Below, in pieces: positions 54,082-60,534 of a DNA stretch of 64,000 bases. Each line of letters begins with the position of its first letter. Positions within the stretch are counted from its first letter, which is position 1. The notes beneath the pieces were generated by a model. That model was not told the DNA's origin. It ran no database searches and saw only the letters and a program-made list of their open reading frames with translations. The translations under genes were made by a program, and so were the position numbers. Where the stretch lies: the NCBI GenBank assembly GCA_023417315.1, contig JAEZFW010000001.1, forward strand, positions 1 to 64,000, given 5' to 3'. Origin of the DNA: Pseudomonadota bacterium (GTDB lineage: Bacteria > Pseudomonadota > Gammaproteobacteria > Steroidobacterales > Steroidobacteraceae).

Positions 54082-54353
54082 CTAAGAAGAGATGCTCTTC
54101 GGCAATGTACTCAGTACCAACAGAGCTATGACGAAGCCAAGCAACACCGCTCGACGCGCAACTATCAAGCCGGCCGCAAAGCTGGGAAGCCAGGGATACG
54201 TTTGCATGACGGCGTAGAGCAAGAGCCCAAGCGTTCGAAGCTGCGTCTCGCTACTGAAGAACGGCACCCATACCGTCCCGCATGCATAAAGCCGTACAGA
54301 ACCGTGGCGGCAAAGGCAACGAGCCAGAAACCTGCTTCGCTGCTCCTCCTCAT
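54082..54353 (-). pseudogene. Small membrane protein, probably frameshifted
   Basis: The first 29 residues (MRRSSEAGFWLVAFAATVLY, GFMHAGRYG) come from one frame and include a membrane helix. The continuation with two more hydrophobic segments (VPFFSSETQLRTLGLLLYAV, ARRAVLLGFVIALLVLSTLP) is in the next frame, joined near 54268. Together they give a plausible 90-residue membrane protein ending just before the attC. Either a one-base indel broke the gene or the downstream part starts at GTG on its own. Confidence 0.55.
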
Positions 54354-54360
54354 CGTAGTC

Positions 54361-54422
54361 TTCTAACGTGTAGCTTGAGGCGCGAGCGCGTTTCCGCGAG
54401 TCGCCTCGAAGCGCTGTTGGGC
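54361..54422 (-). repeat. attC site 4 (62 bp)
   Basis: Cores TTCTAAC and GTTGGGC; hairpin GAGGCGCGAGCG-CGTTT-CCGCGAGTCGCCTC. Nearly the same as the attC at 58299. Confidence 0.9.
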
Positions 54423-54453
54423 AGCAGCACGCCGCAAGATCGGCGGCTGATAC

Positions 54454-54621
54454 TTAGCAACCTGGTTTCGAGTTCTTCTGACGTTTAACGGAGTATCCAG
54501 TCCATATTGTGGACGCCAACACTACAAATGCAACGCCAAGTCCCGAGACGAATTGTCCAATGCCGAAAGCAATGGCGGCGATAAGTGCCGCGACTGTCAA
54601 GTAGGTCCACATGGGAAACAT
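54454..54621 (-). CDS. 55-residue two-helix membrane protein (cassette)
   Basis: MFPMWTYLTVAALIAAIAFG, IGQFVSGLGVAFVVLASTIW, then TGYSVKRQKNSKPGC. Two hydrophobic helices and a short basic tail. It occupies the cassette between attC sites 4 and 5. Function unknown; it resembles small membrane proteins common in cassettes. Confidence 0.65.
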   Translation of the reverse strand: MFPMWTYLTVAALIAAIAFGIGQFVSGLGVAFVVLASTIWTGYSVKRQKNSKPGC

Positions 54622-54702
54622 TTGCGTTGCTCCTTCGCCGGGCGACAGGTAATTCGCATCAGCTTCGCTCGTAGGTTACAAATTGTCTACAGGTGATCTG
54701 CG

Positions 54703-54797
54703 GCCCAACGTTTGCGTTAGCCCGCCGCCGCGGCCTTCAGGGCGCGGCTCCGAAAAGGCGACAGCCTTGCGCGGTCGGGCTGAACGCTTTGTTCGAT
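54703..54797 (-). repeat. attC site 5 (95 bp)
   Basis: Cores GCCCAAC and GTTCGAT; long imperfect arms around CCGCCGCGGCCTTCAGGGCG, with an extra hairpin in the loop. Confidence 0.75.
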
Positions 54798-54907
54798 GCG
54801 GCCACAACGCAAGACGAAGACTCGGCGGTTGCACGAGCACCGAGCCCGACGAGCGAGCTCCGGAACCCGATATTCTGAGGTTTCTTCATCCTGTCCTCTT
54901 CAATCAT
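54737..54907 (-). CDS. Small cassette open reading frame, 56 residues
   Basis: MIEEDRMKKPQNIGFRSSLV begins 3 bases from the neighbouring attC core; the tail NKAFSPTAQGCRLFGAAP is encoded by attC site 5. The position is right for a cassette gene, but composition is not distinctive and it may not be translated. Confidence 0.35.
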   Translation of the reverse strand: MIEEDRMKKPQNIGFRSSLVGLGARATAESSSCVVAASNKAFSPTAQGCRLFGAAP

Positions 54908-54909
54908 TC

Positions 54910-54989
54910 GCCCAATTTATTTAGCTCCACACTGGGATTGGTTCGGAAGTATTCCGAGTAGTGGCGACTGGCTCAATCAGTAGTTAGGT
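54910..54989 (-). repeat. attC site 6, diverged (80 bp)
   Basis: Cores GCCCAAT (one change) and GTTAGGT; central hairpin TCGGAA/TTCCGA. It is placed exactly between two small reading frames. Confidence 0.5.
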
Positions 54990-55117
54990 CAGAACTCCTG
55001 CTGGGACTTCTTCGACATGACGTAGCGAATGTCCGCCAGCCTTTCTGGAGGGCAGCGTTCGAACATCGCCTTCACGGCGAAGGATCCATCAGCTGCCGGT
55101 CTAAGCGCAGACTTCAT
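54989..55117 (-). CDS. Small cassette open reading frame, 42 residues
   Basis: MKSALRPAADGSFAVKAMFE then RCPPERLADIRYVMSKKSQQEF, ending at the attC core. Starts 5 bases from attC site 7. Clean, charged and helical; no family recognised. Confidence 0.45.
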   Translation of the reverse strand: MKSALRPAADGSFAVKAMFERCPPERLADIRYVMSKKSQQEF

Positions 55118-55496
55118 GTCGTTCTAAACGGCATGTTTGAGCCGCGCGTTGCTTTGAACGCGTCGTTCTGCCGGCGCTTGTTATGCCGCAGATTGCTGAT
55201 CGGCGTCCCACCCCGGAAACACCAAAACGGCAGGATGACATTTCAGAGCACGAGCAAGAACTTTCGCGCGCTCGACACCAAGGCTCTCGATCGAATACTT
55301 CCTCAGCAGGAATGGACTTCACCAGTCCGGCGTCAAAGTCCGCACTGCGCCGCTGCACCTCATCCAACCATGCCTGCTCGGCGTCAGGATCGGCTGTACC
55401 GTCGAGTTCTTCCAGCAGCGCGCGCAGAAGATGCTCCTGCTCCGGGCGGGCTAAACTCCGAATTTCCTTTCCAATTTCCGATATCGCTCTTGCCAT
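55101..55496 (-). CDS. Addiction-module antitoxin (TIGR02574-like), orphan
   Basis: The first 68 residues (MARAISEIGKEIRSLARPEQ, LLRALLEELDGTADPDAEQA, WLDEVQRRSADFDAGLVKSI, PAEEVF) are typical of the small antitoxins paired with ParE toxins. After that the frame runs through sequence and the attC as a non-homologous tail; in another frame the DNA reads IESLGVERAKVLARALK to a stop in the attC core, so a frameshift is likely at the EEVF point. No toxin gene follows. A ParE fragment survives at 53171 but in another cassette. Confidence 0.7.
   Translation of the reverse strand: MARAISEIGKEIRSLARPEQEHLLRALLEELDGTADPDAEQAWLDEVQRRSADFDAGLVKSIPAEEVFDREPWCRARESSCSCSEMSSCRFGVSGVGRRSAICGITSAGRTTRSKQRAAQTCRLERHEVCA
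55123..55186 (-). repeat. attC site 7 (64 bp)
   Basis: Cores TCTAAAC and GTTATGC; hairpin arms GAGCCGCGCGTTG and GAACGCGTCGTTC. Confidence 0.75.
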
Positions 55497-55552
55497 AACG
55501 CGTTCCCCACGAGGAGGTTGTAGCGCCGAGTGTAGCTCCGCTTCTTCAGGAT

Positions 55553-55613
55553 CGCTAACGCTCGCGCTGAGGCGCGTGCGTCCTCGCTCGTCGGCTCCAG
55601 CGCATTGTTCGGC
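55553..55613 (-). repeat. attC site 8 (61 bp)
   Basis: Cores CGCTAAC and GTTCGGC; arms GAGGCGCGTGCGTCC and CTCGTCGGCTC. Confidence 0.88.
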
Positions 55614-55628
55614 TCTCCCTCATCCAAC

Positions 55629-56138
55629 TCATAGTCCTGCGTGAAGACGACCAGTCAGGTGGAGCTTAAACCCTTCGTGTGACGCTACGAATCCCAGGCT
55701 CTCGTAGAATCGAATCGCATCGACGCGCGCCTTATCCGACGTCAATTGAACCAGATGGCAACCTCGTTGCCGTGCTCGTTCGATCGCCCACTCGATTAGT
55801 TTCCGACCGATTCCGCGCGCGCGAGCAGAGGTGTCTACGCGAACTCCTTCGAGTAACGCGCGCCAACTACCACGATAGGTCAGATAAGGGATGAATGTAA
55901 GTTGTAGCACGCCCACCACGCGACCAGCCAAACACGCCACCACGAGCTCGTTGTTTGGATCCGCACCAATAGCTTCGAACGCGGTGTAATAGCTCTCCGG
56001 GAGCGGCGACTCGTACGACTCTCGCTTCACTCCAAGTGCGTCATCAGCCAGCATTCGAACAATATCGGGCACGTCGCTACGCACCGCCAGCCGGAAGGTT
56101 GGCGCCGGGTCTTCCGGCAATTGTACCGAGTCACTCAT
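55629..56138 (-). CDS. GNAT acetyltransferase (cassette)
   Basis: 169 residues: FRLAVRSDVPDIVRMLADDALGVKRE, VVACLAGRVVGVLQLTFIPYLTYRGSWRALLEGVRVDTSARARGIGRKLIEWAIERAR (acetyl-CoA loop ARARGIG), and VQLTSDKARVDAIRFYESLGFVASHEGFKLHL. This is a small-molecule N-acetyltransferase, similar to those named for histone acetyltransferase HPA2-like proteins. Substrate unknown. The ATG lies 3 bases from attC site 9. Confidence 0.88.
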   Translation of the reverse strand: MSDSVQLPEDPAPTFRLAVRSDVPDIVRMLADDALGVKRESYESPLPESYYTAFEAIGADPNNELVVACLAGRVVGVLQLTFIPYLTYRGSWRALLEGVRVDTSARARGIGRKLIEWAIERARQRGCHLVQLTSDKARVDAIRFYESLGFVASHEGFKLHLTGRLHAGL

Positions 56139-56141
56139 AAG

Positions 56142-56208
56142 GCCGAACGTCGCCGTTCAGCCGGAGCGCGCGTTTTCGCGCGCGATCGGCTGCAACGATT
56201 TGTTAGAC
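56142..56208 (-). repeat. attC site 9 (67 bp)
   Basis: Cores GCCGAAC and GTTAGAC; arms AGCCGGAGCGCGCG and CGCGCGCGATCGGCT form a long hairpin. Confidence 0.92.
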
Positions 56209-56798
56209 GAAACCTTTGAGTCGACAGCGCGCCAATACGTGTTCCAACCAAAGTTCTGAACTTCCGAGGAGTTTGGAATGCCGAACATGGTTACGAAGTA
56301 GTTGAACACGTCCGCTGAGCTAGCAGCAGCGTTCAGAATGATGACGGCACCGAGTATCCAAGAACTCCAGCCAATGAAATGCGACGCCGCCACGAGTAAA
56401 ACAGAGAGGAACAAGAATGGCGCTAGCAGGCAGAGCATAAAGTTCCGCTTGCTGCGCAATCCCTCGTAATGCGCAAAGAAGGTCAAGTGAGACGGCCAGA
56501 ATCCGAGCGTGGTTCTCTTTGAAAGGCCGCGATCAGGATGGACGGATGCATGTATCAACTCATGCACTGCAATCGTAGCAACATATACCGCGATAAGTCC
56601 TACACCGGTCAGTCCGTCGATTGTGATCTCTGTGTAACGGATCACAGCCACGGCCGCAATAAAGGCAAGGACCAGACTGATGGGAAGTGATATGACCCAA
56701 ATAACGACCCACATGGGAGGCTCTCTAAGCTTCCGCCATCCGTCCTCCGCAGCAGGAACTTCGGCACCGTCGGGAATACGTCCAATCTTGAGCCGCAT
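56157..56798 (-). CDS. DUF3267 membrane metalloprotease-like protein (cassette)
   Basis: 213 residues. Two or three helices flank the zinc-type motif AVHELIHASVHP (HExxH), with a later FHxxx-less region (SADVFNYFVTMFG) supplying a possible third ligand Asp. DUF3267 proteins are putative site-2-protease-like zinc enzymes. The last 13 residues (SLQPIARENARSG) and the stop are encoded by attC site 9. Start at 56798 (MRLKIGRIPDGAEVP), 12 bases from attC site 10. Confidence 0.8.
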   Translation of the reverse strand: MRLKIGRIPDGAEVPAAEDGWRKLREPPMWVVIWVISLPISLVLAFIAAVAVIRYTEITIDGLTGVGLIAVYVATIAVHELIHASVHPDRGLSKRTTLGFWPSHLTFFAHYEGLRSKRNFMLCLLAPFLFLSVLLVAASHFIGWSSWILGAVIILNAAASSADVFNYFVTMFGIPNSSEVQNFGWNTYWRAVDSKVSSNKSLQPIARENARSG

Positions 56799-56809
56799 AC
56801 TCTCGTTTT

Positions 56810-56881
56810 GTCTAACGCCGCCGTTGTGCCGCGAGCAACGGCGCTTCGCCGTTGCGAGTCGGAACCAACGGCTTGTTATGC
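56810..56881 (-). repeat. attC site 10 (72 bp)
   Basis: Cores GTCTAAC and GTTATGC; hairpin GCGAGCAACGGCGC-TTC-GCCGTTGCGAGTCGG. Closely related to the attC at 61176. Confidence 0.93.
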
Positions 56882-57213
56882 AAAGCCACGAATCCTGCAC
56901 GACGATTGAAAGGCAGGCCACACCCACTGATCTTCGAGCAGCGTCTAGCTACGACGTCGAAAGTACCACTGCCCTTCTGGCGCAACGGTTGGCGAAGCAC
57001 GCGGACCTTCCTTTGACGAGCGCCACCATCATTAACGGTCGCAGGACTGATGACGTGACATGAGTCAAACATCGCTAGAACGTAGCGAGATACTTGCGAT
57101 GACGAAGCTGCTGACGCGGCGCATTGCGCGCCCGCGGATGGAACGCGGAAGAAACTGCCGCTGCTCTCAAACAACCACATCGCAGAAGCGGCATCTTCAT
57201 TTTCTTCCCGCAT
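56812..57213 (-). CDS. Cassette protein, family shared with 60012
   Basis: 133 residues. The ATG lies inside a GTTATGC core of the collapsed attC at 57210, so the recombination site supplies the start. Residues 10-70 (SAMWLFESSGSFFRVPSAGA, QCAASAASSSQVSRYVLAMF, DSCHVISPATVNDGGARQRK) are about 60% identical to the 60012 protein. The C-terminal 25 residues are attC-encoded. Cys/Ser-rich; no known family. Codon-level similarity suggests a shared cassette ancestor. Confidence 0.5.
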   Translation of the reverse strand: MREENEDAASAMWLFESSGSFFRVPSAGAQCAASAASSSQVSRYVLAMFDSCHVISPATVNDGGARQRKVRVLRQPLRQKGSGTFDVVARRCSKISGCGLPFNRRAGFVALHNKPLVPTRNGEAPLLAAQRRR

Positions 57214-57228
57214 AACTAGTACTTAGGT
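57210..57228 (-). repeat. Collapsed attC remnant
   Basis: GCATAAC-TAGTA-CTTAGGT: both core boxes with only 5 bases between them. The whole stem is deleted. It would not fold for recombination, so the cassettes on either side are now fused. Confidence 0.6.
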
Positions 57229-57660
57229 CGGACTATTATCCCTGTAGAATCGGCTTCCAACCCACGCCGAGACCATCACCTGGAAGAGCGCCAACCCGGC
57301 AGCCAGGGTATATATTCCCGCCGACATCATGCCGAAGAGCAGCCAGTCGACGCGGAACATCAGCCCGCAGAGCCACACGACCAGCGCCGCGTACGCCGCT
57401 GTCTTGAGGCCCGCCCCGAAGCGCGGGAGCATAGCTGCGTAGAGCCAGACGAGCAGCAGCCCCGTCAGGAACTGGGCGGCGATGTTGGTGGCTACGGCTG
57501 CGCCGCCCATCGAGCGGGCTTGAAGCGCAGGCGCGATGGCAGCGGCTTCTGCCTGCATGCGCGGCCCGAGCAGCAGGCCAAAGCCGATGAAGCCGATGAC
57601 GTTCCCCACGATGCCAGCCGCTAGGCCGCCAAGTAAGAGCCTGTTTAGTCTGATCCCCAT
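57223..57660 (-). CDS. Four-helix membrane protein (cassette)
   Basis: 145 residues: LNRLLLGGLAAGIVGNVIGFIGFGLLLGP, AAVATNIAAQFLTGLLLVWLYAAML, LKTAAYAALVVWLCGLMFRVDWLLFGM and TLAAGLALFQVMVSAWVGSRFY. Several Gly-rich helices; higher GC than neighbouring cassettes, suggesting a different source. Similar small proteins are annotated only as hypothetical membrane proteins. Start at 57660 preceded by AGAGGTC. Confidence 0.75.
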   Translation of the reverse strand: MGIRLNRLLLGGLAAGIVGNVIGFIGFGLLLGPRMQAEAAAIAPALQARSMGGAAVATNIAAQFLTGLLLVWLYAAMLPRFGAGLKTAAYAALVVWLCGLMFRVDWLLFGMMSAGIYTLAAGLALFQVMVSAWVGSRFYRDNSPT

Positions 57661-57741
57661 GTTGACCTCTAGAAGTGGTGCGGGTGTGTAAAGAATCGCT
57701 GAACTGCCTACGCCCGAAGCCATTGTTCCCCGCGGTCTGCC

Positions 57742-57802
57742 GCCTAACGCCATTGCTCACGCGCGTGCGTCTTCGCACGTCGCGTGCAGCAATTTGTTAG
57801 AG
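57742..57802 (-). repeat. attC site 11 (61 bp)
   Basis: Cores GCCTAAC and GTTAGAG; hairpin GCTCACGCGCGTGCG-TCTT-CGCACGTCGCGTGC. Similar to the attC at 58713. Confidence 0.94.
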
Positions 57803-57811
57803 CTCCTCGCA

Positions 57812-58285
57812 TCAGGTTATCTCACTGATATCTGCACATCGGACTTCGGTGAAGTAGAGCACTGCTCGATTACGCTGGCTGTTTGCGTAAACAGATTCTT
57901 CCCCGGGCCCGTATGGCCCGGAACGCTCGCGACGAATGGTTCTTCTGTAGCTCGCGGCGTCATCACCAAGCAGCGTGCGGACTAGTAGAGGAGTAATGAA
58001 TGATTGTTCCGCCCGCTCGCCTTCCGCAGATGGAGCATCGCCTCCCAAGTCAACCAGGCAGGCTTCTTCGTCAGGAATGCTGCTGTTACAGAACATACTA
58101 GGCTTGCTTGAACAAGCCAGCACTTCCCGCACATTCAGATCTCTGAACCGCTCAAGCACCCTGGAGCGGACTGCCTCTGAACTGCAATCGCCAGATTCAT
58201 GTCGGCAGGCCGGAGGGCTCAGCTCCGGCGCAGACGAACAGCCCAGCACTCCAAGAGATAACACCGCGCTCAGTAACGTCCGCAT
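57812..58285 (-). CDS. Lipoprotein, unknown (cassette)
   Basis: 157 residues: lipobox signal LLSAVLSLGVLGCSSAPELS, then a Cys-rich mature part (CRHESGDCSSEAVRSRVLERFRDLNVREVLACSSKPSMFC) ending LYFTEVRCADISEIT. Four further cysteines suggest disulfides in the periplasm or at the outer membrane. No known family. Confidence 0.8.
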   Translation of the reverse strand: MRTLLSAVLSLGVLGCSSAPELSPPACRHESGDCSSEAVRSRVLERFRDLNVREVLACSSKPSMFCNSSIPDEEACLVDLGGDAPSAEGERAEQSFITPLLVRTLLGDDAASYRRTIRRERSGPYGPGEESVYANSQRNRAVLYFTEVRCADISEIT

Positions 58286-58298
58286 TCTGATTCTCTTG

Positions 58299-58361
58299 CC
58301 CTAACGGATAGCTTGAGGCGCGAGCGGGTTTCCGCGAGTCGCCTCCAAGCGTTTGTTGGGC
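58299..58361 (-). repeat. attC site 12 (63 bp)
   Basis: Cores CCCTAAC and GTTGGGC; hairpin TTGAGGCGCGAGCGG-GTT-TCCGCGAGTCGCCTC. Near-identical to attC site 4. Confidence 0.94.
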
Positions 58362-58368
58362 AGCATGT

Positions 58369-58710
58369 TCATAGCTGCGGTACTGAGTGCTGCTCCGACG
58401 AACACCACGTCATGAAATCATCTGCCTTGAAATCTCGGCATGCCGCCTGCGAAGCGAGTTCTGCGGAGTAGTACACAGGCTCCGAAGGATGCAGTGCGAA
58501 CAATCGCTCGTCATCTCGACCGTATAGCCACCACTCTCCGGATCCCTCATTCATCTTTGTAACTCTGAACGAGAACACAGACGACTCCTGCGGAATGAAG
58601 AAGCCTCGGCCTGTGGCGAGTGACCACACATTAACTCCGAACGGCGTCGCGACGGCTATGAGCGCAAGCCCGAGCACAATGATCGATAACGCTGCTACCC
58701 ATCTCTTCAT
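58369..58710 (-). CDS. Membrane-anchored protein, unknown (cassette)
   Basis: 113 residues: an N-terminal helix (WVAALSIIVLGLALIAVATP) and a soluble domain with EWWLYGRDDERLFALHPSEP and KADDFMTWCSSEQHSVPQL. The ATG is 2 bases from the attC core of the preceding site, so no ribosome site of its own is present. Confidence 0.75.
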   Translation of the reverse strand: MKRWVAALSIIVLGLALIAVATPFGVNVWSLATGRGFFIPQESSVFSFRVTKMNEGSGEWWLYGRDDERLFALHPSEPVYYSAELASQAACRDFKADDFMTWCSSEQHSVPQL

Positions 58711-58712
58711 GC

Positions 58713-58772
58713 GCCCAACGCTATTGCTCACGCGCGCGGGTTTCCCGCGTCGCGTGCAGCAATTTGTTAGAG
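58713..58772 (-). repeat. attC site 13 (60 bp)
   Basis: Cores GCCCAAC and GTTAGAG; hairpin GCTCACGCGCGCGGG-TTT-CCCGCGTCGCGTGC. Confidence 0.94.
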
Positions 58773-59459
58773 CGCAAGGTTATGTGCATTTGCGAACGCC
58801 CGGATTGCGGCCGCGGATCCTTTGGGTTTTGCTTGGAGCAGAAAGTGAGGACCTGCGACTTCCACTACCTTCGCGGCTGGAACGTGCTGGCAGATTACCT
58901 CCGATGCCGAGGAGAAAACCACCCTGTCTTCTGAAGCCCGGAGATACAGAACAGGTACTTGTATTCGACATAAGAGCGATGTTGAGTCAACACCGAGCGT
59001 GGCACGAAGCCTTGCCTTCCAAACCTGGGGCGTGACGGCGCGAATGGCTTGCTCGAGCTTCTCTTCAATCGTCTCCGAACGATAGCCGCCGAGTAGCACT
59101 TTGGTAGCAAGTGCTACCGGGGCGCGCCAGAAGGGAAGCCCGGCGACATACTTGCGCATGAACGTCGGAAGTGTGAACGGCGCTTTCGCGAAAGAACATA
59201 CCAAGACGAGTCCACGAAGCTGCGGAAGCTGCCTCGCCGCAAGTGCAATTGCGATGGGACCTGAGAAAGATTCCGCCAGCAAAATGAATGATTCGTTCTT
59301 TGGCAAAGCAGCGAGCACATACTCTTCCAACTCGCTGTAGCCGAGCGGCCGATCCGTTGGATAGGAGATAACGAGTGATCTTGCCTTCAGCTCCGATGCG
59401 AAATCGTCGAACAGAGCGCCAGAGCCATCCATTCCTGGAAGTAGGACAACTGCTACCAC
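58767..59459 (-). CDS. Alpha/beta hydrolase (cassette)
   Basis: 230 residues. VVLLPGMDGSGALFDDFASEL gives the oxyanion region, LAESFSGPIAIALAARQLP the nucleophile elbow (Ser in ESFSG; the first glycine of GxSxG is Ala/Glu here), LYLRASEDRVV the acid and EVAGPHFLLQAKP the catalytic His. It is a pimeloyl-methyl-ester-carboxylesterase-like enzyme of unknown substrate. The stop lies just inside attC site 13. Confidence 0.85.
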   Translation of the reverse strand: MVAVVLLPGMDGSGALFDDFASELKARSLVISYPTDRPLGYSELEEYVLAALPKNESFILLAESFSGPIAIALAARQLPQLRGLVLVCSFAKAPFTLPTFMRKYVAGLPFWRAPVALATKVLLGGYRSETIEEKLEQAIRAVTPQVWKARLRATLGVDSTSLLCRIQVPVLYLRASEDRVVFSSASEVICQHVPAAKVVEVAGPHFLLQAKPKGSAAAIRAFANAHNLAL

Positions 59460-59469
59460 TCTTCTTGCG

Positions 59470-59558
59470 CTCTAACGACAACAATGAGCCGCGCGGCGAG
59501 ATGAGGCTAAGGAAAGGCGCATTCGTTTCACCGCGTCGGCTCCATTGTTTTGTTCGGC
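59470..59558 (-). repeat. attC site 14 (89 bp)
   Basis: Cores CTCTAAC and GTTCGGC; arms ATGAGCCGCGCGGCGAGATG and CACCGCGTCGGCTCCAT. About 90% identical to attC site 3, 5.5 kb away. Confidence 0.94.
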
Positions 59559-59650
59559 GTCAGCCTCAACGCGGCCCATCCGCCACACCAGGCGAATAGC
59601 GCACCCAATCCGATTGGGATCGCACTCACAAGAATGTCGATCAGACTCAC
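59528..59650 (-). CDS. 40-residue membrane protein, coupled (cassette)
   Basis: MSLIDILVSAIPIGLGALFA then WCGGWAALRLTPNKTMEPTR, starting at GTG. GTG overlaps the TGA of the upstream gene (GTGA), so it is translated by coupling. One helix; the tail NKTMEPTR and stop are encoded by attC site 14. Too short for family assignment. Confidence 0.6.
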   Translation of the reverse strand: MSLIDILVSAIPIGLGALFAWCGGWAALRLTPNKTMEPTR

Positions 59651-60012
59651 GGCCCGTATCCGTACACGAATCTGTCGAGGAGTAAAGTGATTGCGATCGC
59701 GACTGCGCCCGAAAGAGCCGATGCACGACGAGGTCGACGTTCGCTCAGTAAGGCGGCAAGCATTCCGCTCATAACTAGCAAACTCGTCATGACAGTGTAC
59801 CGCTCGAGTCGGTCGCTGAGTGTCGGATGCCAATCACACGAACCCCCCACACACTCCTTCGGCGCAAGCGTTCCGTCATCACGCAGTACTGGGGCTTCAT
59901 GGCAAGGTTCGAGCCGAGTGACAAATATGCAAGGGAACAACCATGAAAGCGATGGCGTAAGAACGCTCGTCGCCAACACCGCTGCCAACAGAACCGAAGC
60001 AGATTGCCGCAT
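59647..60012 (-). CDS. Membrane protein, unknown (cassette)
   Basis: 121 residues: signal-like helix (SVLLAAVLATSVLTPSLSWL), an external loop with four cysteines (PCIFVTRLEPCHEAPVLRDD, ECVGGSCDWHPTLSDR), then two helices (VMTSLLVMSGMLAALLSE, ALSGAVAIAITLLLDRFVYG). The loop cysteines suggest disulfides outside the membrane. It forms a two-gene cassette with the 40-residue protein. Confidence 0.75.
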   Translation of the reverse strand: MRQSASVLLAAVLATSVLTPSLSWLFPCIFVTRLEPCHEAPVLRDDGTLAPKECVGGSCDWHPTLSDRLERYTVMTSLLVMSGMLAALLSERRPRRASALSGAVAIAITLLLDRFVYGYGP

Positions 60013-60428
60013 CACGTGACTGCCGAACGACTGAGCTGAGCCGCGCCGATGCTGAGCCAAACGAAGCGCGCTTTGGTCACCGGCGTCGGCTCGAGCGAAT
60101 TGTTATGCGAGGCCACGACTGCTTCACGCCGGATGCAACGTGTGTAGCACCCAGTGATTGCAGAGCTTCCTTCAGCCGCAACGCTGAGTCTACTGCTGAG
60201 ACTCCTGCACGACGGTTGGAGAAGTGCGCGGGCCTTGCCTTGACGAGCGCCACCATCAGCAACGGTCGCATTGGCGATGACACGCCAAGAGTCAAACATC
60301 GTGAGGACGAAGCGCGAGCGTTGCGATGACAAAGCTGCCGACGCGACGCATTGTGGGCCCGCAAAGGGAAGCTCGACGGCTGTACCCTCGCTCTCAGACA
60401 ACCACATCGCAGACACGACCGCCTTCAT
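60012..60428 (-). CDS. Cassette protein, family shared with 56812
   Basis: 138 residues; residues 5-65 (SAMWLSESEGTAVELPFAGP, QCVASAALSSQRSRFVLTMF, DSWRVIANATVADGGARQGK) align with the 56812 protein. The GTTATGC-core ATG is present but one base out of frame, so an internal ATG (60428) must be used. The last 30 residues run through attC site 15. Either a fast-diverging gene family or decaying cassettes; no known domain. Confidence 0.45.
   Translation of the reverse strand: MKAVVSAMWLSESEGTAVELPFAGPQCVASAALSSQRSRFVLTMFDSWRVIANATVADGGARQGKARALLQPSCRSLSSRLSVAAEGSSAITGCYTRCIRREAVVASHNNSLEPTPVTKARFVWLSIGAAQLSRSAVT
60022..60108 (-). repeat. attC site 15 (87 bp)
   Basis: Cores GCCGAAC and GTTATGC; arms CTGAGCTGAGCCGCGCCGAT and CACCGGCGTCGGCTCGAG. 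The decayed site at 51808 is derived from the same type. Confidence 0.92.
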
Positions 60429-60437
60429 CTTCTTTCC

Positions 60438-60498
60438 GCATAACGTCTGCGCTCAGGCGCGTGCGTCTTCGCACGTCGCCTGCAGCGCGTTGTTCGGC
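60438..60498 (-). repeat. attC site 16 (61 bp)
   Basis: Cores GCATAAC and GTTCGGC; hairpin GCTCAGGCGCGTGCG-TCTT-CGCACGTCGCCTGC. Confidence 0.94.
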
Positions 60499-60534
60499 TC
60501 CGCACACAAAGCAACGCCCAGTTGCCAGGCACGA

